Below are positions 1-8,378 of a DNA stretch of 64,000 nucleotides, piece by piece; the stretch's first letter is position 1, and each line of letters opens with the position of its first letter. The translations under genes were made by a program, and so were the position numbers. The notes below the pieces were generated by a model. That model saw nothing but the letters and a program-made list of their open reading frames with translations, searched no databases and had not been told where the DNA came from. The DNA lies in NCBI RefSeq assembly GCF_001889405.1, contig NZ_CP017921.1, positions 1,378,057 to 1,442,056 on the forward strand, given 5' to 3'. This stretch comes from Methanohalophilus halophilus (GTDB lineage: Archaea > Halobacteriota > Methanosarcinia > Methanosarcinales > Methanosarcinaceae).

Positions 1-757
1 ATTGCAACAATACAGCAACTACTATAAGCATCAATCCGAATATTTTTTTGAAATATTTTCTGGAAAGGGTTTCAAGATTCCATTTTGAGGTATACATAAT
101 CCGGGAGCCAAACTGGCTTCCAATCAGTGAGACAGTAGCAAATAGAATCATTGTAGTACCAGAAATTTCGATGTTGTTTAGATGGGAGAGCAGGCCGGAC
201 AGTGAAGAGATCATTACAATTAGCGATGAAGTGGCAGGTGCCTCCCTTATCCCGTATCCAAGACCAAGGAGCAGAGGCACCACGAAAGTTCCGCCCCCGA
301 TACCCAGCATTCCCGCGGATATTCCTACCGCAATACCCACAAGCGACCCCAAAAACAGTCTCCTGTGGGTTGCTGGGTCTGATATGTATGCTTGTTTTTT
401 GCCATTAATGAGCATGCTTAATCCGACAAGAACTATTACAACACTGAAAATAAAGAGAATTGTCTCCTCAGAAACTCTCATGCCAATATGTGTTCCAATT
501 GGTGCTCCGATTACTGAAAAGATAAGGAAAGGAATTGCGGTATGAAAATCTATCATTTTCTTTTTCAGGTATGTAAATGAAGCTGAACCGGCTGTGGTCA
601 CATTAAGCAGAAGGGCAAGCGGAATTGCTATTCTCAGGTCAATCCCAATCCAGTAAAAGAGGGGTACATATATTACTGCCCCTCCAATTCCCAATAATGC
701 AAAAATGGAGGAAAGTCCCAGGATAAGGAGTGCAAGAAGAAAAGGATCTACAGCCAT
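1..757 (-). CDS. TauE/SafE family sulfite/anion exporter permease (partial)
   Basis: Reading the minus strand from an ATG at 757 gives 252 open codons that run off the left edge, so the C-terminus is missing. The protein is very hydrophobic and carries two copies of the Gly-rich TauE signature, one near residue 23 (LGIGGA) and one in the second half (MLGIGGGTFVVPLLL), as expected for the internally duplicated TauE/SafE/YfcA permeases that export sulfite, sulfonates or similar small anions across the cytoplasmic membrane. It starts 6 bp after the preceding RCK gene, so the two are probably co-transcribed. The substrate cannot be read from the sequence. Confidence 0.9.
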   Translation of the reverse strand, partial: MAVDPFLLALLILGLSSIFALLGIGGAVIYVPLFYWIGIDLRIAIPLALLLNVTTAGSASFTYLKKKMIDFHTAIPFLIFSVIGAPIGTHIGMRVSEETILFIFSVVIVLVGLSMLINGKKQAYISDPATHRRLFLGSLVGIAVGISAGMLGIGGGTFVVPLLLGLGYGIREAPATSSLIVMISSLSGLLSHLNNIEISGTTMILFATVSLIGSQFGSRIMYTSKWNLETLSRKYFKKIFGLMLIVVAVLLQ

Positions 758-763
758 TATATC

Positions 764-1447
764 TTACTTATCCTTTACATCTTTGTATTTTGCTTTGAAG
801 CGGGCAATATCCTCACGTGTGCCTACAACAGATATGACATCTCCCTGTTCAAGTACTAAATCATCCAGTTCTTCTATTTTTTTTGTATCTCCTTGCATAT
901 ATCCGATTACACGACATCCGATAGTATTATACAGGTCGAGTTCGCTGATTGTTTTTCCTCCCATGTTCTGACCCACGACATGACGCTCAATTTCAGTTCC
1001 CTCATAAAGCATTATGTCTTCTATCGGACAGTATCCCCCGGTCCCATAACAAACAGAAGTGATTTTTGCCAGCATCTGGCCGGCAACTATAGAAAGGGAT
1101 GCGACGTAATCGGCTCCTGCCTTGTATATTTTGTCAATGGATTCAACTGAATTTGCCCTGGAAAAGATTGTGGACTCCGGATTTAACCCTCTGGAGATAA
1201 GAGTGGCAAATATAACATCTGTATCTTGATTCAGGCAAATTATAACTGTAGAGGCATTCTCGATACCCGCATTTTTGAGTACCTCTTCTTCCGTACCATT
1301 ACCCACTATATATTCAAAATCCGGCCTCGTGAAAAGGTCCTCTTTTGAATCAACAATGACAAAAGGGATGTCATTCTCGTCAAGTACTTCTGCAATCCTT
1401 TTTCCCACATCCCCGTATCCAAGAACGATTATATGACCCATTTGCAT
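764..1447 (-). CDS. RCK/TrkA-type NAD-binding potassium regulatory protein
   Basis: A 227-residue soluble protein. The N-terminal Rossmann fold starts with HIIVLGYGDVGKR (GxGxxG, residues 4-16) followed by an acidic residue at the end of strand 2 (IVDSKED). This is the RCK_N/TrkA_N domain. The last 80 residues resemble the RCK_C domain (VLEQGDVISVVGT). Such proteins gate Trk/Ktr transporters or ligand-gated K+ channels in response to NAD(H) or other ligands. The ATG at 1447 has GGTGACTT just upstream. It lies 13 bp downstream of a K+ channel that already has its own RCK domain, so it may be a separate subunit of the same channel or of a transporter elsewhere. Confidence 0.88.
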   Translation of the reverse strand: MQMGHIIVLGYGDVGKRIAEVLDENDIPFVIVDSKEDLFTRPDFEYIVGNGTEEEVLKNAGIENASTVIICLNQDTDVIFATLISRGLNPESTIFSRANSVESIDKIYKAGADYVASLSIVAGQMLAKITSVCYGTGGYCPIEDIMLYEGTEIERHVVGQNMGGKTISELDLYNTIGCRVIGYMQGDTKKIEELDDLVLEQGDVISVVGTREDIARFKAKYKDVKDK

Positions 1448-1460
1448 TCCAAGTCACCTA

Positions 1461-2465
1461 TCATTTTGTAAGATCCTTTAATTCACTCAAATGTTCCATT
1501 GTACCGGTTGCAAGCAGTACAGTATTTTCTTTAATTATTTCTTCATCATCCACTTTCAGGAACAATTTACCTTCTTTTCTTAATCCAATTATATTTGCTC
1601 CTGTTTTCATGTGGATATTTGCTTCATTGAATGATTTGCCAATAAGCTGACTTGCAGGGTATACGGGAAGTTCTACAATGCTATATTCATCCAGAAATGT
1701 AGTTGCACCACCAAGCCCCATTACATAGGGGTCCAGTGCTTTTTTTCCCAGGAACCTGCCAAGTACAAGTTTTGGGGAAACTACACGATTTGCACCTGCA
1801 TATTTGAGGTATTTGATATTTGCTGAATCTTCGGCTACTGCTATTATGTAAGTATCTGCAAGGCTGGAAGCGGTAAGGACAATACTGGCGTTTTCCTCAT
1901 CAGAGCGATTTGCTATCAAAAAGCGGGCATTGTCAACCCTGGCGTTTTCCAGGGCTTCATCATCTGTGGCTTTACCGTATATGCATGGTAGTTTTTTTTC
2001 AATAAGGCTTCGAAGTATCTCTTCATTGTCTTCAATGATTATGAAATTGACTTTCTGGTCCTCAAGTTCATCTATGAGCGTTTCCATTAAACGGTTGTAG
2101 CCACAAATGATTATATGGGAAGAAAAGGAGTTCGGTGCTTTTGTTGGAAGGGGCATGTTCAGGGCTTTTTCAAACCACGGTGTGATGACAAAAGTAATTA
2201 AAATGCCAAATACCATGATTACGCCACTCAATTGTACGAAGATGGCAAAAATTTTGCCAATCGGACTTGTTAATACAATGTCTCCGTAACCTACAGTAGT
2301 GGTAGTTGAAATTACCCAATATAGAGCATCTACTGGATTATAAAACTGCGTTTGCCCTTCATAATTTACCAGCATGAGGAAGATGATCGTATCTATGATG
2401 ACCACTCCCAGGGAAATTCCCAGGTAATGGTACAGTGATCGCCTCCACATGGCCGGTAATTTCAT
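1461..2465 (-). CDS. Two-TM potassium channel with RCK domains (MthK-like)
   Basis: A 334-residue protein with a first transmembrane helix at about residues 13-33, a pore loop with the K+ selectivity filter TVGYGD at about 57-62, a second helix at about 73-95, then an RCK_N domain from about 116 (HIIICGYNRL; GYNR instead of the usual GxGxxG) and an RCK_C domain at the C-terminus. This is the architecture of MthK-type calcium- or ligand-gated K+ channels of the cytoplasmic membrane. It is probably in an operon with the RCK protein and TauE permease downstream and follows the M50 protease by 18 bp. Potassium control fits a salt-adapted methanogen. Confidence 0.92.
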   Translation of the reverse strand: MKLPAMWRRSLYHYLGISLGVVIIDTIIFLMLVNYEGQTQFYNPVDALYWVISTTTTVGYGDIVLTSPIGKIFAIFVQLSGVIMVFGILITFVITPWFEKALNMPLPTKAPNSFSSHIIICGYNRLMETLIDELEDQKVNFIIIEDNEEILRSLIEKKLPCIYGKATDDEALENARVDNARFLIANRSDEENASIVLTASSLADTYIIAVAEDSANIKYLKYAGANRVVSPKLVLGRFLGKKALDPYVMGLGGATTFLDEYSIVELPVYPASQLIGKSFNEANIHMKTGANIIGLRKEGKLFLKVDDEEIIKENTVLLATGTMEHLSELKDLTK

Positions 2466-2483
2466 TTTTATTCATCCTTGTTT

Positions 2484-4157
2484 TTAGAAACCATGAACTA
2501 TGTAGGGTCCGAATATCATCAGGACAAAGGATAATATGATAAAGATTGTAAAAGTGCCTGCTATGGTTCCTGCAAGGGTGGTTGATTTGATTTCATCCCC
2601 TGTAAACCTTTTGAGGAACGACTGGAGGTAATCCCTGAATACATGTCCTCCATCCAGCGGGACAGCCGGAAGGCAATTGAATAAGCCCACATAGAAGTTC
2701 AGCCATCCAACCCAGAGAAGGCTGTTAGCAATCCAGAAAACTCCTACACCGAGAGGCTCGCCCCATCCAACGGGTTCATAGAACTGGGCAAGAGTGCCAC
2801 TAAAGCCGGGGAAACCTTCTCCTGCAAATCCTATTATGGGCAGACCTAATAGAATTACCCAGCCAGCTACACCTGTAAGCATAGAAGGCAATCCTTTGAG
2901 CATATCCAGATATTCATGGGCGGGATACTCGCCAATCGAAATTCCTACTGGTATATTTTTTACTCCATCTGTGCCATAATAAACTCCCAAAAACCCTTTT
3001 TCGGAAGTACCATCAGGATGTTGGCCCAGTGTCAGAGTGTATATTTTACTTTCTCCCTCAGTTGTCTTCACCTCAATTTCCACTTCCTGACCAGCAGTTG
3101 TGGTATTCATGAAATTGACAAATTCTTCAGGGGTTTGGGTAGTAACATTATTGATGGAAAGTAAAAACATTCCTTTTTCAAGGTTACTTCTTTCTGCAGG
3201 TGAACCATCTACAATATCATTGACATATATACCAAAAACTCCGGTATCCTGCTTGCCGGTTACTTTCAATTCATACTCTCTCACCTGTCGGTCCTGGGCT
3301 GCTTTCAATGTGACCGTGGATCCGGTTTCTGTTTTGTTCAAATAGGCAACAACGTCATTGGCATAACGTACTTCCTGATCGTCTATGCCAGTTATTATCA
3401 TTCCTTTTTCAATTCCTGCAATATCAGCTACAGAGTCTTCTTTAACATCCACGACCATTGTGTCGCTCATAGGAGCTACAGCCCCTAAAACTGGTCCGAA
3501 AAAGAGAACAAAAGCAATCAGGGCCACTGCAAAATTAGACATAACTCCGGCGGCCAGGATGCGTGCACGCTGGTTTCTGGTGGCCTTTTTCTCATTTATT
3601 ACAGGACTTCCAAATTCATCTTTCCCTTCTCCGAAAAGTTGTTCCTCATCGGGTTCAGCAAATCCGCCTATAGGCACCAGGGCAAAAAGTATTCCCATGG
3701 ATTTTACCCTTATATCTTCTACCCTGGCAAGAATGGCATGGGCAAATTCATGAACCACCAGTGTTACTACCAGGGCAATGATGCCCCATGTTAGCGGGAT
3801 AAATTCATTGACACCGGGAATCAGGAAAACATTGCGTGCTTCGTTGAATTTCCCTGGTTGAGGCATTGCATTCTCTGTCAGGGAAGCAATAAGCGCGATA
3901 TCTGAAAGAATGACAATAAAAAGCATGGCAAACATGCCTACGAACATTAACACGATGCCGGTATTTGCAAATACTCTCCAGTAACGACGGGGTTTTGCAA
4001 GTTTATCCAGAAGAGCAAGCCCCTTTACAGTTCTGATCATGAGTATGGGGCCGTATGCGGATATGTTGTACTTTTCCAGTACTCCCTTTTTGTTAAGATA
4101 GGCTACTGCGGCCCAGTATACTAAAAATATCGCCAATATGATGTTAGTGGTTACCAA
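2484..4157 (-). CDS. Site-2 protease family (M50) membrane metalloprotease with PDZ domains
   Basis: A 557-residue polytopic membrane protein. The zinc motif HEFAH is at residues 136-140 within a hydrophobic helix, and the second active-site motif NCLPAVPLDGGHV lies near the C-terminus (LDGG supplies the third zinc ligand). Between them are two PDZ-like modules (around IAGIEKGMIITGIDD and AERSNLEKGMFLLSINN). This is the RseP/S2P class that cleaves transmembrane substrates within the membrane. It is the first gene of a minus-strand run that continues with the K+ channel, 18 bp downstream. The substrate is unknown. The ATG at 4157 is followed directly by a membrane segment. Confidence 0.93.
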   Translation of the reverse strand: MVTTNIILAIFLVYWAAVAYLNKKGVLEKYNISAYGPILMIRTVKGLALLDKLAKPRRYWRVFANTGIVLMFVGMFAMLFIVILSDIALIASLTENAMPQPGKFNEARNVFLIPGVNEFIPLTWGIIALVVTLVVHEFAHAILARVEDIRVKSMGILFALVPIGGFAEPDEEQLFGEGKDEFGSPVINEKKATRNQRARILAAGVMSNFAVALIAFVLFFGPVLGAVAPMSDTMVVDVKEDSVADIAGIEKGMIITGIDDQEVRYANDVVAYLNKTETGSTVTLKAAQDRQVREYELKVTGKQDTGVFGIYVNDIVDGSPAERSNLEKGMFLLSINNVTTQTPEEFVNFMNTTTAGQEVEIEVKTTEGESKIYTLTLGQHPDGTSEKGFLGVYYGTDGVKNIPVGISIGEYPAHEYLDMLKGLPSMLTGVAGWVILLGLPIIGFAGEGFPGFSGTLAQFYEPVGWGEPLGVGVFWIANSLLWVGWLNFYVGLFNCLPAVPLDGGHVFRDYLQSFLKRFTGDEIKSTTLAGTIAGTFTIFIILSFVLMIFGPYIVHGF

Positions 4158-4263
4158 TTGAATTCTCCGGAGGATTATGCCAATGATGATTAGTGGTTGA
4201 ATTAATATCTTTTTATATTAAAATCAAATGGACAGAGAATAGTGTTGCCTGCTATACAATAAA

Positions 4264-4707
4264 TTATATATCGTCGGGATAGACTCCAAATTGTTGAGTG
4301 AAATTCAGCTGGTCTACTTCTTCCCAGTCCTCGGCAATCTTTTCACCCTCTACCCTGCTTATGGTTATGCCTGTAAAACTAACTTTGCGGTTTGTAGGAA
4401 ATACACCCTGAAATGCTCTTTTATGGGTTCCTTCTGCTTTCCAGCGTGTAACAACCCTATCATTTTCAGATATTATATCTTCTATTTCAAAATGAAGGTC
4501 TGGAAGGGCATGATGTATGGCACCCATGAATTCCTTAAGATTTTCCCGATCCAGCTTTTCTCCGCCATAATGCATCAGATAATCGTCAGTACAGTGCTTA
4601 TCTACTATAACAGGATTCCAGCCTTCTCTGGCGACTTTCAGCACGATTTCTTTGTTTTTATCAAGAGAGCCACAGATTTGCTCATCGTTAGTCTCATTTT
4701 TTCCCAT
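4264..4707 (-). CDS. SnoaL-like ester cyclase / NTF2-fold protein
   Basis: A 147-residue soluble protein. The layout (HCTDDYLMHYGG, then LKEFMGAIHHALPDLHFEIEDIISENDRVVTRWKAEGTHKRAFQGVFPT) is typical of the SnoaL-like polyketide-cyclase/ester-cyclase family of NTF2-fold proteins: a catalytic-type His, the ALPD turn and the VxRWxxxGTH strand. Most members have no proven reaction, and no polyketide genes are nearby, so only the fold is claimed. It is separated by 106 bp from the M50 protease and probably has its own promoter. Confidence 0.8.
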   Translation of the reverse strand: MGKNETNDEQICGSLDKNKEIVLKVAREGWNPVIVDKHCTDDYLMHYGGEKLDRENLKEFMGAIHHALPDLHFEIEDIISENDRVVTRWKAEGTHKRAFQGVFPTNRKVSFTGITISRVEGEKIAEDWEEVDQLNFTQQFGVYPDDI

Positions 4708-5005
4708 CGCTAATAATAGACAGGGTTTATATTTAAAAAGTTTATTTCACGAAAAGTCCCGAATTATCCGGCAATATAAGTATATGTCAAGTACAATTAG
4801 TTCTGACTTGTAGTTCTGTGGTATATTTATTCTATATACTCTGTATATTATATTGTAGAAGTATAAACGCAACAGAGGATTGCTTAACCTTCTGGAAGAT
4901 CAAGGCGGAGATATTTGGGCTTAGAAACAAAAAGTCCCGAATTGTATGGTTTGCACCTGTTCTATAATATCTCTGCCTTCTTCCAATTTCTGAAATTATT
5001 TATAA
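4708..5005. repeat. AT-rich gap with a 14-bp direct repeat and a hairpin
   Basis: This 298-bp gap holds two exact copies of AAAAGTCCCGAATT, at 4752-4765 and 4930-4943, with very AT-rich sequence between. An 11/12 matched inverted repeat, GGCGGAGATATT at 4904-4915 and AATATCTCTGCC at 4966-4977, brackets the second copy. No open reading frame looks real. The hairpin lies just after the stop of the molybdopterin lipoprotein gene on the minus strand, so it could serve as its transcription end. The direct repeat may be a deletion or insertion scar or a pair of regulator sites. Confidence 0.5.
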
Positions 5006-5671
5006 TTATTGAAACCTTGGGCCATCTACATCTGCATTATTATTGTAGCCACGACTTTCCCAGAATCCTTCATAATTATCATCGTCCGTCACCTCTATCG
5101 CGGTGATCCATTTAGCCCATTTGTAACCATATTTTCCCTCTGCTACAAGTTGCAGTGGAAACCCTCTTTCCTGGGGAAGGGTGACGTTGTTAAGTTTGTA
5201 GGCAACAATAATATTGTTATCAATCAGATAATCCAGAGGGAGGGATGTGGAATAACCATCTTCTGAGTAAAAAATAACCGTGTTCGCCCCTTCCCTGACT
5301 CCGGCTTCTTCCAGCAGGGTCTGTACCGGTACACCGGTCCATAGTGCTGTAAAACGCCATCCTTCCACACAGTCAAGCGGCACGACCCTGGAAACGACAG
5401 GGTAGGAGGTGAGCTGTTCATAACTTATATGTGTAGTTTCATTTACCATCCCACTGATTTTAAGTGTGTAGTTTTCTCTATCAATATACTGGGTTCCCTT
5501 GATGCCATTGTTGCGCTGCTCTTCAATCGGTGTAAGTTCGACACCGTCATATTCCAGTGTTTCTGTCTCATTGTCCTGCACACCGGAGCTTTCAGTTTCC
5601 TGTGGTGTGGTGGAAATGCATCCTGCTGTAAGTACTGTAATGATAAGGAAAAGGAATATTGGATATCTCAT
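5006..5671 (-). CDS. Sulfite-oxidase-fold molybdopterin-binding lipoprotein
   Basis: A 221-residue protein with a hydrophobic leader ending in a lipobox (LTAGC, Cys18), hence membrane-anchored outside the cell. After an acidic linker comes an oxidoreductase molybdopterin-binding domain (sulfite oxidase/YedY fold). The residue expected to bind molybdenum is Cys101 in PLDCVEGW; further family marks are VPVQTLLEEAGV, YSEDGYSTSLPL and the late LVAEGKYGYKWAKW. This is the catalytic domain only; no heme partner is encoded next to it. The substrate (sulfite, S- or N-oxide, or another) cannot be assigned. It stands alone between two gaps, so it is probably monocistronic. Confidence 0.85.
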   Translation of the reverse strand: MRYPIFLFLIITVLTAGCISTTPQETESSGVQDNETETLEYDGVELTPIEEQRNNGIKGTQYIDRENYTLKISGMVNETTHISYEQLTSYPVVSRVVPLDCVEGWRFTALWTGVPVQTLLEEAGVREGANTVIFYSEDGYSTSLPLDYLIDNNIIVAYKLNNVTLPQERGFPLQLVAEGKYGYKWAKWITAIEVTDDDNYEGFWESRGYNNNADVDGPRFQ

Positions 5672-5899
5672 GAAACCACCTCTGTATATGGAACTTGGAA
5701 ATTATTGCAAAAATAGGTTTTGTATGGTGGTGTACTGAGTCATCAATGCTTGCAATGAAAAAGCAAAAAAAAGGCTAGTATAGTTGTCAGTGCTGTCCCA
5801 ATTAAGGTTTTCCTGCGATAGATTTATAAAAAATCGTGTTATTTAGATGTTGCATATTCTGGTTGCGGCAATCCCAAACAGAATCTACAATAAAAATGT

Positions 5900-5985
5900 G
5901 CGAGAGTAGCCAAGCGGCCAACGGCGATGGACTCAAGATCCATTCTCGTAGGAGTTCGTGGGTTCGAATCCCCCCTCTCGCACCA
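5900..5985 (+). tRNA. tRNA-Leu (anticodon CAA)
   Basis: The acceptor stem GCGAGAG (5900-5906) pairs with CTCTCGC (5975-5981), followed by discriminator A and an encoded CCA. The anticodon arm ATGGA-CTCAAGA-TCCAT gives anticodon CAA. A long variable arm (TCTCGTAGGAGTTC) marks a class II tRNA, and the T arm has GTTCGAATC. No intron is seen. It reads UUG codons. Confidence 0.96.
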
Positions 5986-6196
5986 ACCAACAAGATTGAA
6001 CTCCACGAAGAGTTTTTACCTTTAAACATTAAACCATAGTTTTCAGTTCTGATAAAATCCTGTTTATGCCTTACATCTTTTTCAATCAGATCATAAATGA
6101 AGTAATATTTGCCTCAAAATGCAATACAGGAAGAGTGTATTCAGTTGAGGTATTCCATTTTAAAAAATCACATACAGGATATCACAATCAATCTCG

Positions 6197-7237
6197 TCAA
6201 ACTTCTGCTTTAAAAGCCTTTAGTTTGAGACTCATAACAGGGTATCCTGAGTACTGATTTTCACCAATGTCTTTGTCTTCATCTATTATCCGGACATTGA
6301 ATCCAGCATCTTTTATAGCCCCCAGATAGTCATCTTTGAGCAAAGCACCCCCTATACAGGCACATATAAGGTCTTCATCATTCCTTTGCTCGGCGGTTAA
6401 GTCATTCAGAAGAACCATGTCTGAAACATACATCATCCCATCATTTTTGAGAACACGGTATGCTTCCCGGAATACCTTAGATTTGTCAGATGCAAGATTG
6501 ATTACACAGTTGCTTATAATGACATCAACAGAACCCGCTTCAACAGGTAAAGACTCGATATCCCCCTGCCTGAATTCGACATTATTGAATTCATATTTTT
6601 CAGCATTCTTTCTTGCTCTTGCAACCATATCTTCTGTCATATCCACACCAATGACTTTACCGGTTTTACCCACTTTCCTTGCAGCGATAAAACTATCAAA
6701 TCCTCCTCCTGAGCCAAGATCAAGAACAATATCTCCTTCTTTTATATCACCGATTGCAGTCGGATTCCCGCATCCAAGTCCCAGATTCGCTGCAGAAAAT
6801 GATTGTGTATCTTCAAATGAGTAGCCAATGGATGTTGATATCTCTTCCTTTGTGAGATCCTCACAACATCCACACCCCTGTACAACATCCAATGCAATTT
6901 TTCCGTATTTTTCCTTTACAACTTTTTTCTTAGCGTCTGCATCTGCTGCATTATCAGAACAGCATGAATCTAATTTTTCAACCCCGCAATTTTCAAGTTT
7001 GTCTTTCATATTATCATCTATTATACTGTAAATTACGTATCTACCCTCTTTTTCATACTTCAGGATACCCGCTTCAAAAAGTATTTTTAAATGCCGGGAT
7101 ACAGTGGTTTGATCCTTACCTGTAATTGTTGCAAAATCACATGCACAATGATCATTCTTTAACAAACATCCTATTATTGCAAGACGCGTTTGGTCCCCCA
7201 ATGCTTTGAAGAATTTGGCCTTTTCATGGAGCATCAT
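6197..7237 (-). CDS. arsM: ArsR-type repressor fused to arsenite S-adenosylmethyltransferase (ArsR-ArsM)
   Basis: One polypeptide of about 346 residues. The first 80 or so form an ArsR/SmtB winged helix ([18 protein letters not shown], then [16 protein letters not shown]) with a Cys pair CACDF in the first helix-turn. A linker rich in Cys follows ([15 protein letters not shown]). The rest is an ArsM methyltransferase with the SAM motif [13 protein letters not shown], the GLGCGNP segment and the two late cysteines SNCVINL and CACIGGAL that bind arsenic in known ArsM enzymes. It would sense and methylate As(III). I place the start at the ATG at 7237 because a perfect palindrome lies just upstream; a longer frame from 7300 would run through that site. 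It is divergent from the Cys-rich gene. Confidence 0.9.
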   Translation of the reverse strand: MMLHEKAKFFKALGDQTRLAIIGCLLKNDHCACDFATITGKDQTTVSRHLKILFEAGILKYEKEGRYVIYSIIDDNMKDKLENCGVEKLDSCCSDNAADADAKKKVVKEKYGKIALDVVQGCGCCEDLTKEEISTSIGYSFEDTQSFSAANLGLGCGNPTAIGDIKEGDIVLDLGSGGGFDSFIAARKVGKTGKVIGVDMTEDMVARARKNAEKYEFNNVEFRQGDIESLPVEAGSVDVIISNCVINLASDKSKVFREAYRVLKNDGMMYVSDMVLLNDLTAEQRNDEDLICACIGGALLKDDYLGAIKDAGFNVRIIDEDKDIGENQYSGYPVMSLKLKAFKAEV

Positions 7238-7238
7238 T

Positions 7239-7252
7239 TGTACATATGTACA
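7239..7252. promoter_or_regulatory. Perfect palindrome TGTACATATGTACA, probable ArsR operator
   Basis: A 14-bp perfect palindrome (arms TGTACA, 2-bp centre) lies directly in front of the likely ArsR-ArsM start. A TATA-like stretch (ACTTAAATATGC on the minus strand, about 7259-7270) lies just upstream of it, so the palindrome would cover the transcription start. Dyad sites of this kind are normal for ArsR-family autorepression, and the divergent Cys-rich gene could share it. No second copy was noticed upstream of the Acr3 or UspA genes. Confidence 0.6.
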
Positions 7253-7353
7253 TTTATGCATATTTAAGTTTTTTGGAATTATTACTTTGTGCGAAAACAA
7301 TTAGATATATGCTAGAGATACCAAATTCACAACAATTAGCAGAAGGTCTAAAA

Positions 7354-7515
7354 ATGGGATTTAAATGTGCAGTATGCTCAAAAGAAGAAAACTCTCTTCT
7401 GAAGGTAAATCATGTGAAATTAGGAGTTATAAAAATCTGTGAAGATTGCTGGTTTCAAGAACATAACAAAGGCAACTTGCTCTCTCTAAAAGGTGGATGC
7501 GACTGTTGCAGATAA
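7354..7515 (+). CDS. Cys-rich mini-protein of the arsenic island, putative metal binding
   Basis: A 53-residue protein. I chose the ATG at 7354 because AAGGT lies 7 nt upstream and all recognisable features follow it; an upstream ATG at 7309 is possible. It contains CAVC near the start, CEDC in the middle and a C-terminal GGCDCC, seven cysteines in all, so it looks like a small treble-clef or zinc-ribbon protein with a thiol-rich tail. It is divergent from ArsR-ArsM. I do not recognise a named family. By context it may bind arsenite, or zinc as an accessory factor. Confidence 0.75.
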   Translation: MGFKCAVCSKEENSLLKVNHVKLGVIKICEDCWFQEHNKGNLLSLKGGCDCCR

Positions 7516-7674
7516 TTAGAGATTTTCATCTTCACAAGGGGCATGGATACAATCCATATTCCTATAGTCAGAAGCAAGTGTCACAACCGCAACCGGAGAA
7601 TCAGGCTCTCCTATGACGTAATCGCCATCTTTCACGGGCTATTTGTTAGTATCGTTTGACTCTGTTGTAGCCAT
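7516..7674 (-). pseudogene. Truncated MtrA-like corrinoid protein with in-frame TAG
   Basis: Read on the minus strand from the ATG at 7674, 53 codons end in TAA. The segment from residue 13 (PVKDGDYVIGEPDSPVAVV) matches the N-terminus of tetrahydromethanopterin S-methyltransferase subunit A (MtrA) and its solitary soluble relatives, including the CxxENL element (CEDENL) right before the stop. The corrinoid-binding part is absent. Codon 12 is TAG where MtrA proteins usually have Trp (WP), so a single TGG to TAG change would explain it. A strong ribosome site (AGGTGGAT) remains. It follows the DGC gene by 37 bp. Most likely it is a decaying remnant; pyrrolysine read-through of a short peptide is the alternative. 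Confidence 0.65.
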
Positions 7675-7711
7675 GATATCCACCTGTATGGTTATTTTAT
7701 TCAGCTAGGTT

Positions 7712-8110
7712 TCAATTTCCCAGTTCAGCCTCCACTTTGGTCATCATCTCTTTGACATCATTTTCTTCCAGGTCCAAGCTTCCACCCTTTTTCATACCGA
7801 GTTCGGTTATAACGATGTTCTTATCTACTGTGAACCCTGCATGCTCCAGTGATTTCTTTGCACAGAGAAGAGGGCATCTATCAATAGCAACAATCTCATC
7901 GGTACCTTCGGTACTTTTTATGATACCAGAAACATTGCCTCCAATTCCGACGGTGCACATAATCTTACCTTTTCCCTGTTTGGTAAGTTCAACAGCTACC
8001 CTGTTTGCCATCTGTCCTACATTGGATCCACCGGAACATGCATACAATCCAATAATCGCCACTTCACATGCACAAGTTGGCCCTTCTGCCATTTTCAGTT
8101 CTTCTGCCAT
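7712..8110 (-). CDS. DGC-domain putative zinc-binding protein
   Basis: A 132-residue protein with conserved cysteines in CACEVAIIGLYACSGGSNVGQMANRVAVEL, then TVGIGGNVSGI, DRCPLLCAKKSLEHAGF and a C-terminal acidic helix. This is the DGC (DUF1847-like) family, in which conserved Cys residues are thought to bind zinc, often beside methyltransfer or redox genes. The family has no firm function. In this window it sits between the MtrA-like remnant and the DUF6951-like gene in an arsenic island. The ATG at 8110 has GGAGAATG upstream. It is divergent from the DUF6951-like gene. Confidence 0.8.
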   Translation of the reverse strand: MAEELKMAEGPTCACEVAIIGLYACSGGSNVGQMANRVAVELTKQGKGKIMCTVGIGGNVSGIIKSTEGTDEIVAIDRCPLLCAKKSLEHAGFTVDKNIVITELGMKKGGSLDLEENDVKEMMTKVEAELGN

Positions 8111-8138
8111 AATACATTCTCCATGATTTTGATACTTA

Positions 8139-8157
8139 TGTAGCCACTTTAGCTACA
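8139..8157. promoter_or_regulatory. Inverted repeat TGTAGC-N7-GCTACA upstream of the DGC gene
   Basis: A 6-bp perfect dyad with a 7-bp spacer lies 29-47 bp upstream of the DGC start, in the divergent gap 8111-8378. It differs from the ArsR palindrome, so if it is an operator it is for another regulator. It could also form a small RNA hairpin. Nothing else in this 268-bp gap stands out apart from TATA-like AT-rich stretches. Confidence 0.35.
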
Positions 8158-8378
8158 GTGAATCGGTCAATCCAACAAACATTCAGGGTCTTTTGTCCCT
8201 CAACGAATTTTAAACAAAAAATTTGCTTGATGGATGGTACGAAACACTTCAGATATACGTAAAAATCCTATTTATAAATTGGAATTTCAAAAATAGTTGA
8301 AACACTTATATACAAGAAACAACAACCATTTAATTAGCAATTTTCGAAATGTTGTTTGTCACACAAGGGAGATACAGG

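Noticed and set aside
48..545. 165-codon plus-strand frame at the left edge
   Set aside because: It lies antisense to the TauE/SafE permease, whose minus-strand frame shows duplicated family motifs; the plus frame has no family features.
5986..6196. Short frames between tRNA-Leu and ArsR-ArsM
   Set aside because: Biased composition, no ribosome site and overlap with the tRNA; treated as intergenic.
7237..7300. Longer N-terminus for ArsR-ArsM starting at 7300
   Set aside because: The extra 21 residues are encoded by the TATA-like DNA and the palindromic operator, and the ArsR fold begins after the ATG at 7237.
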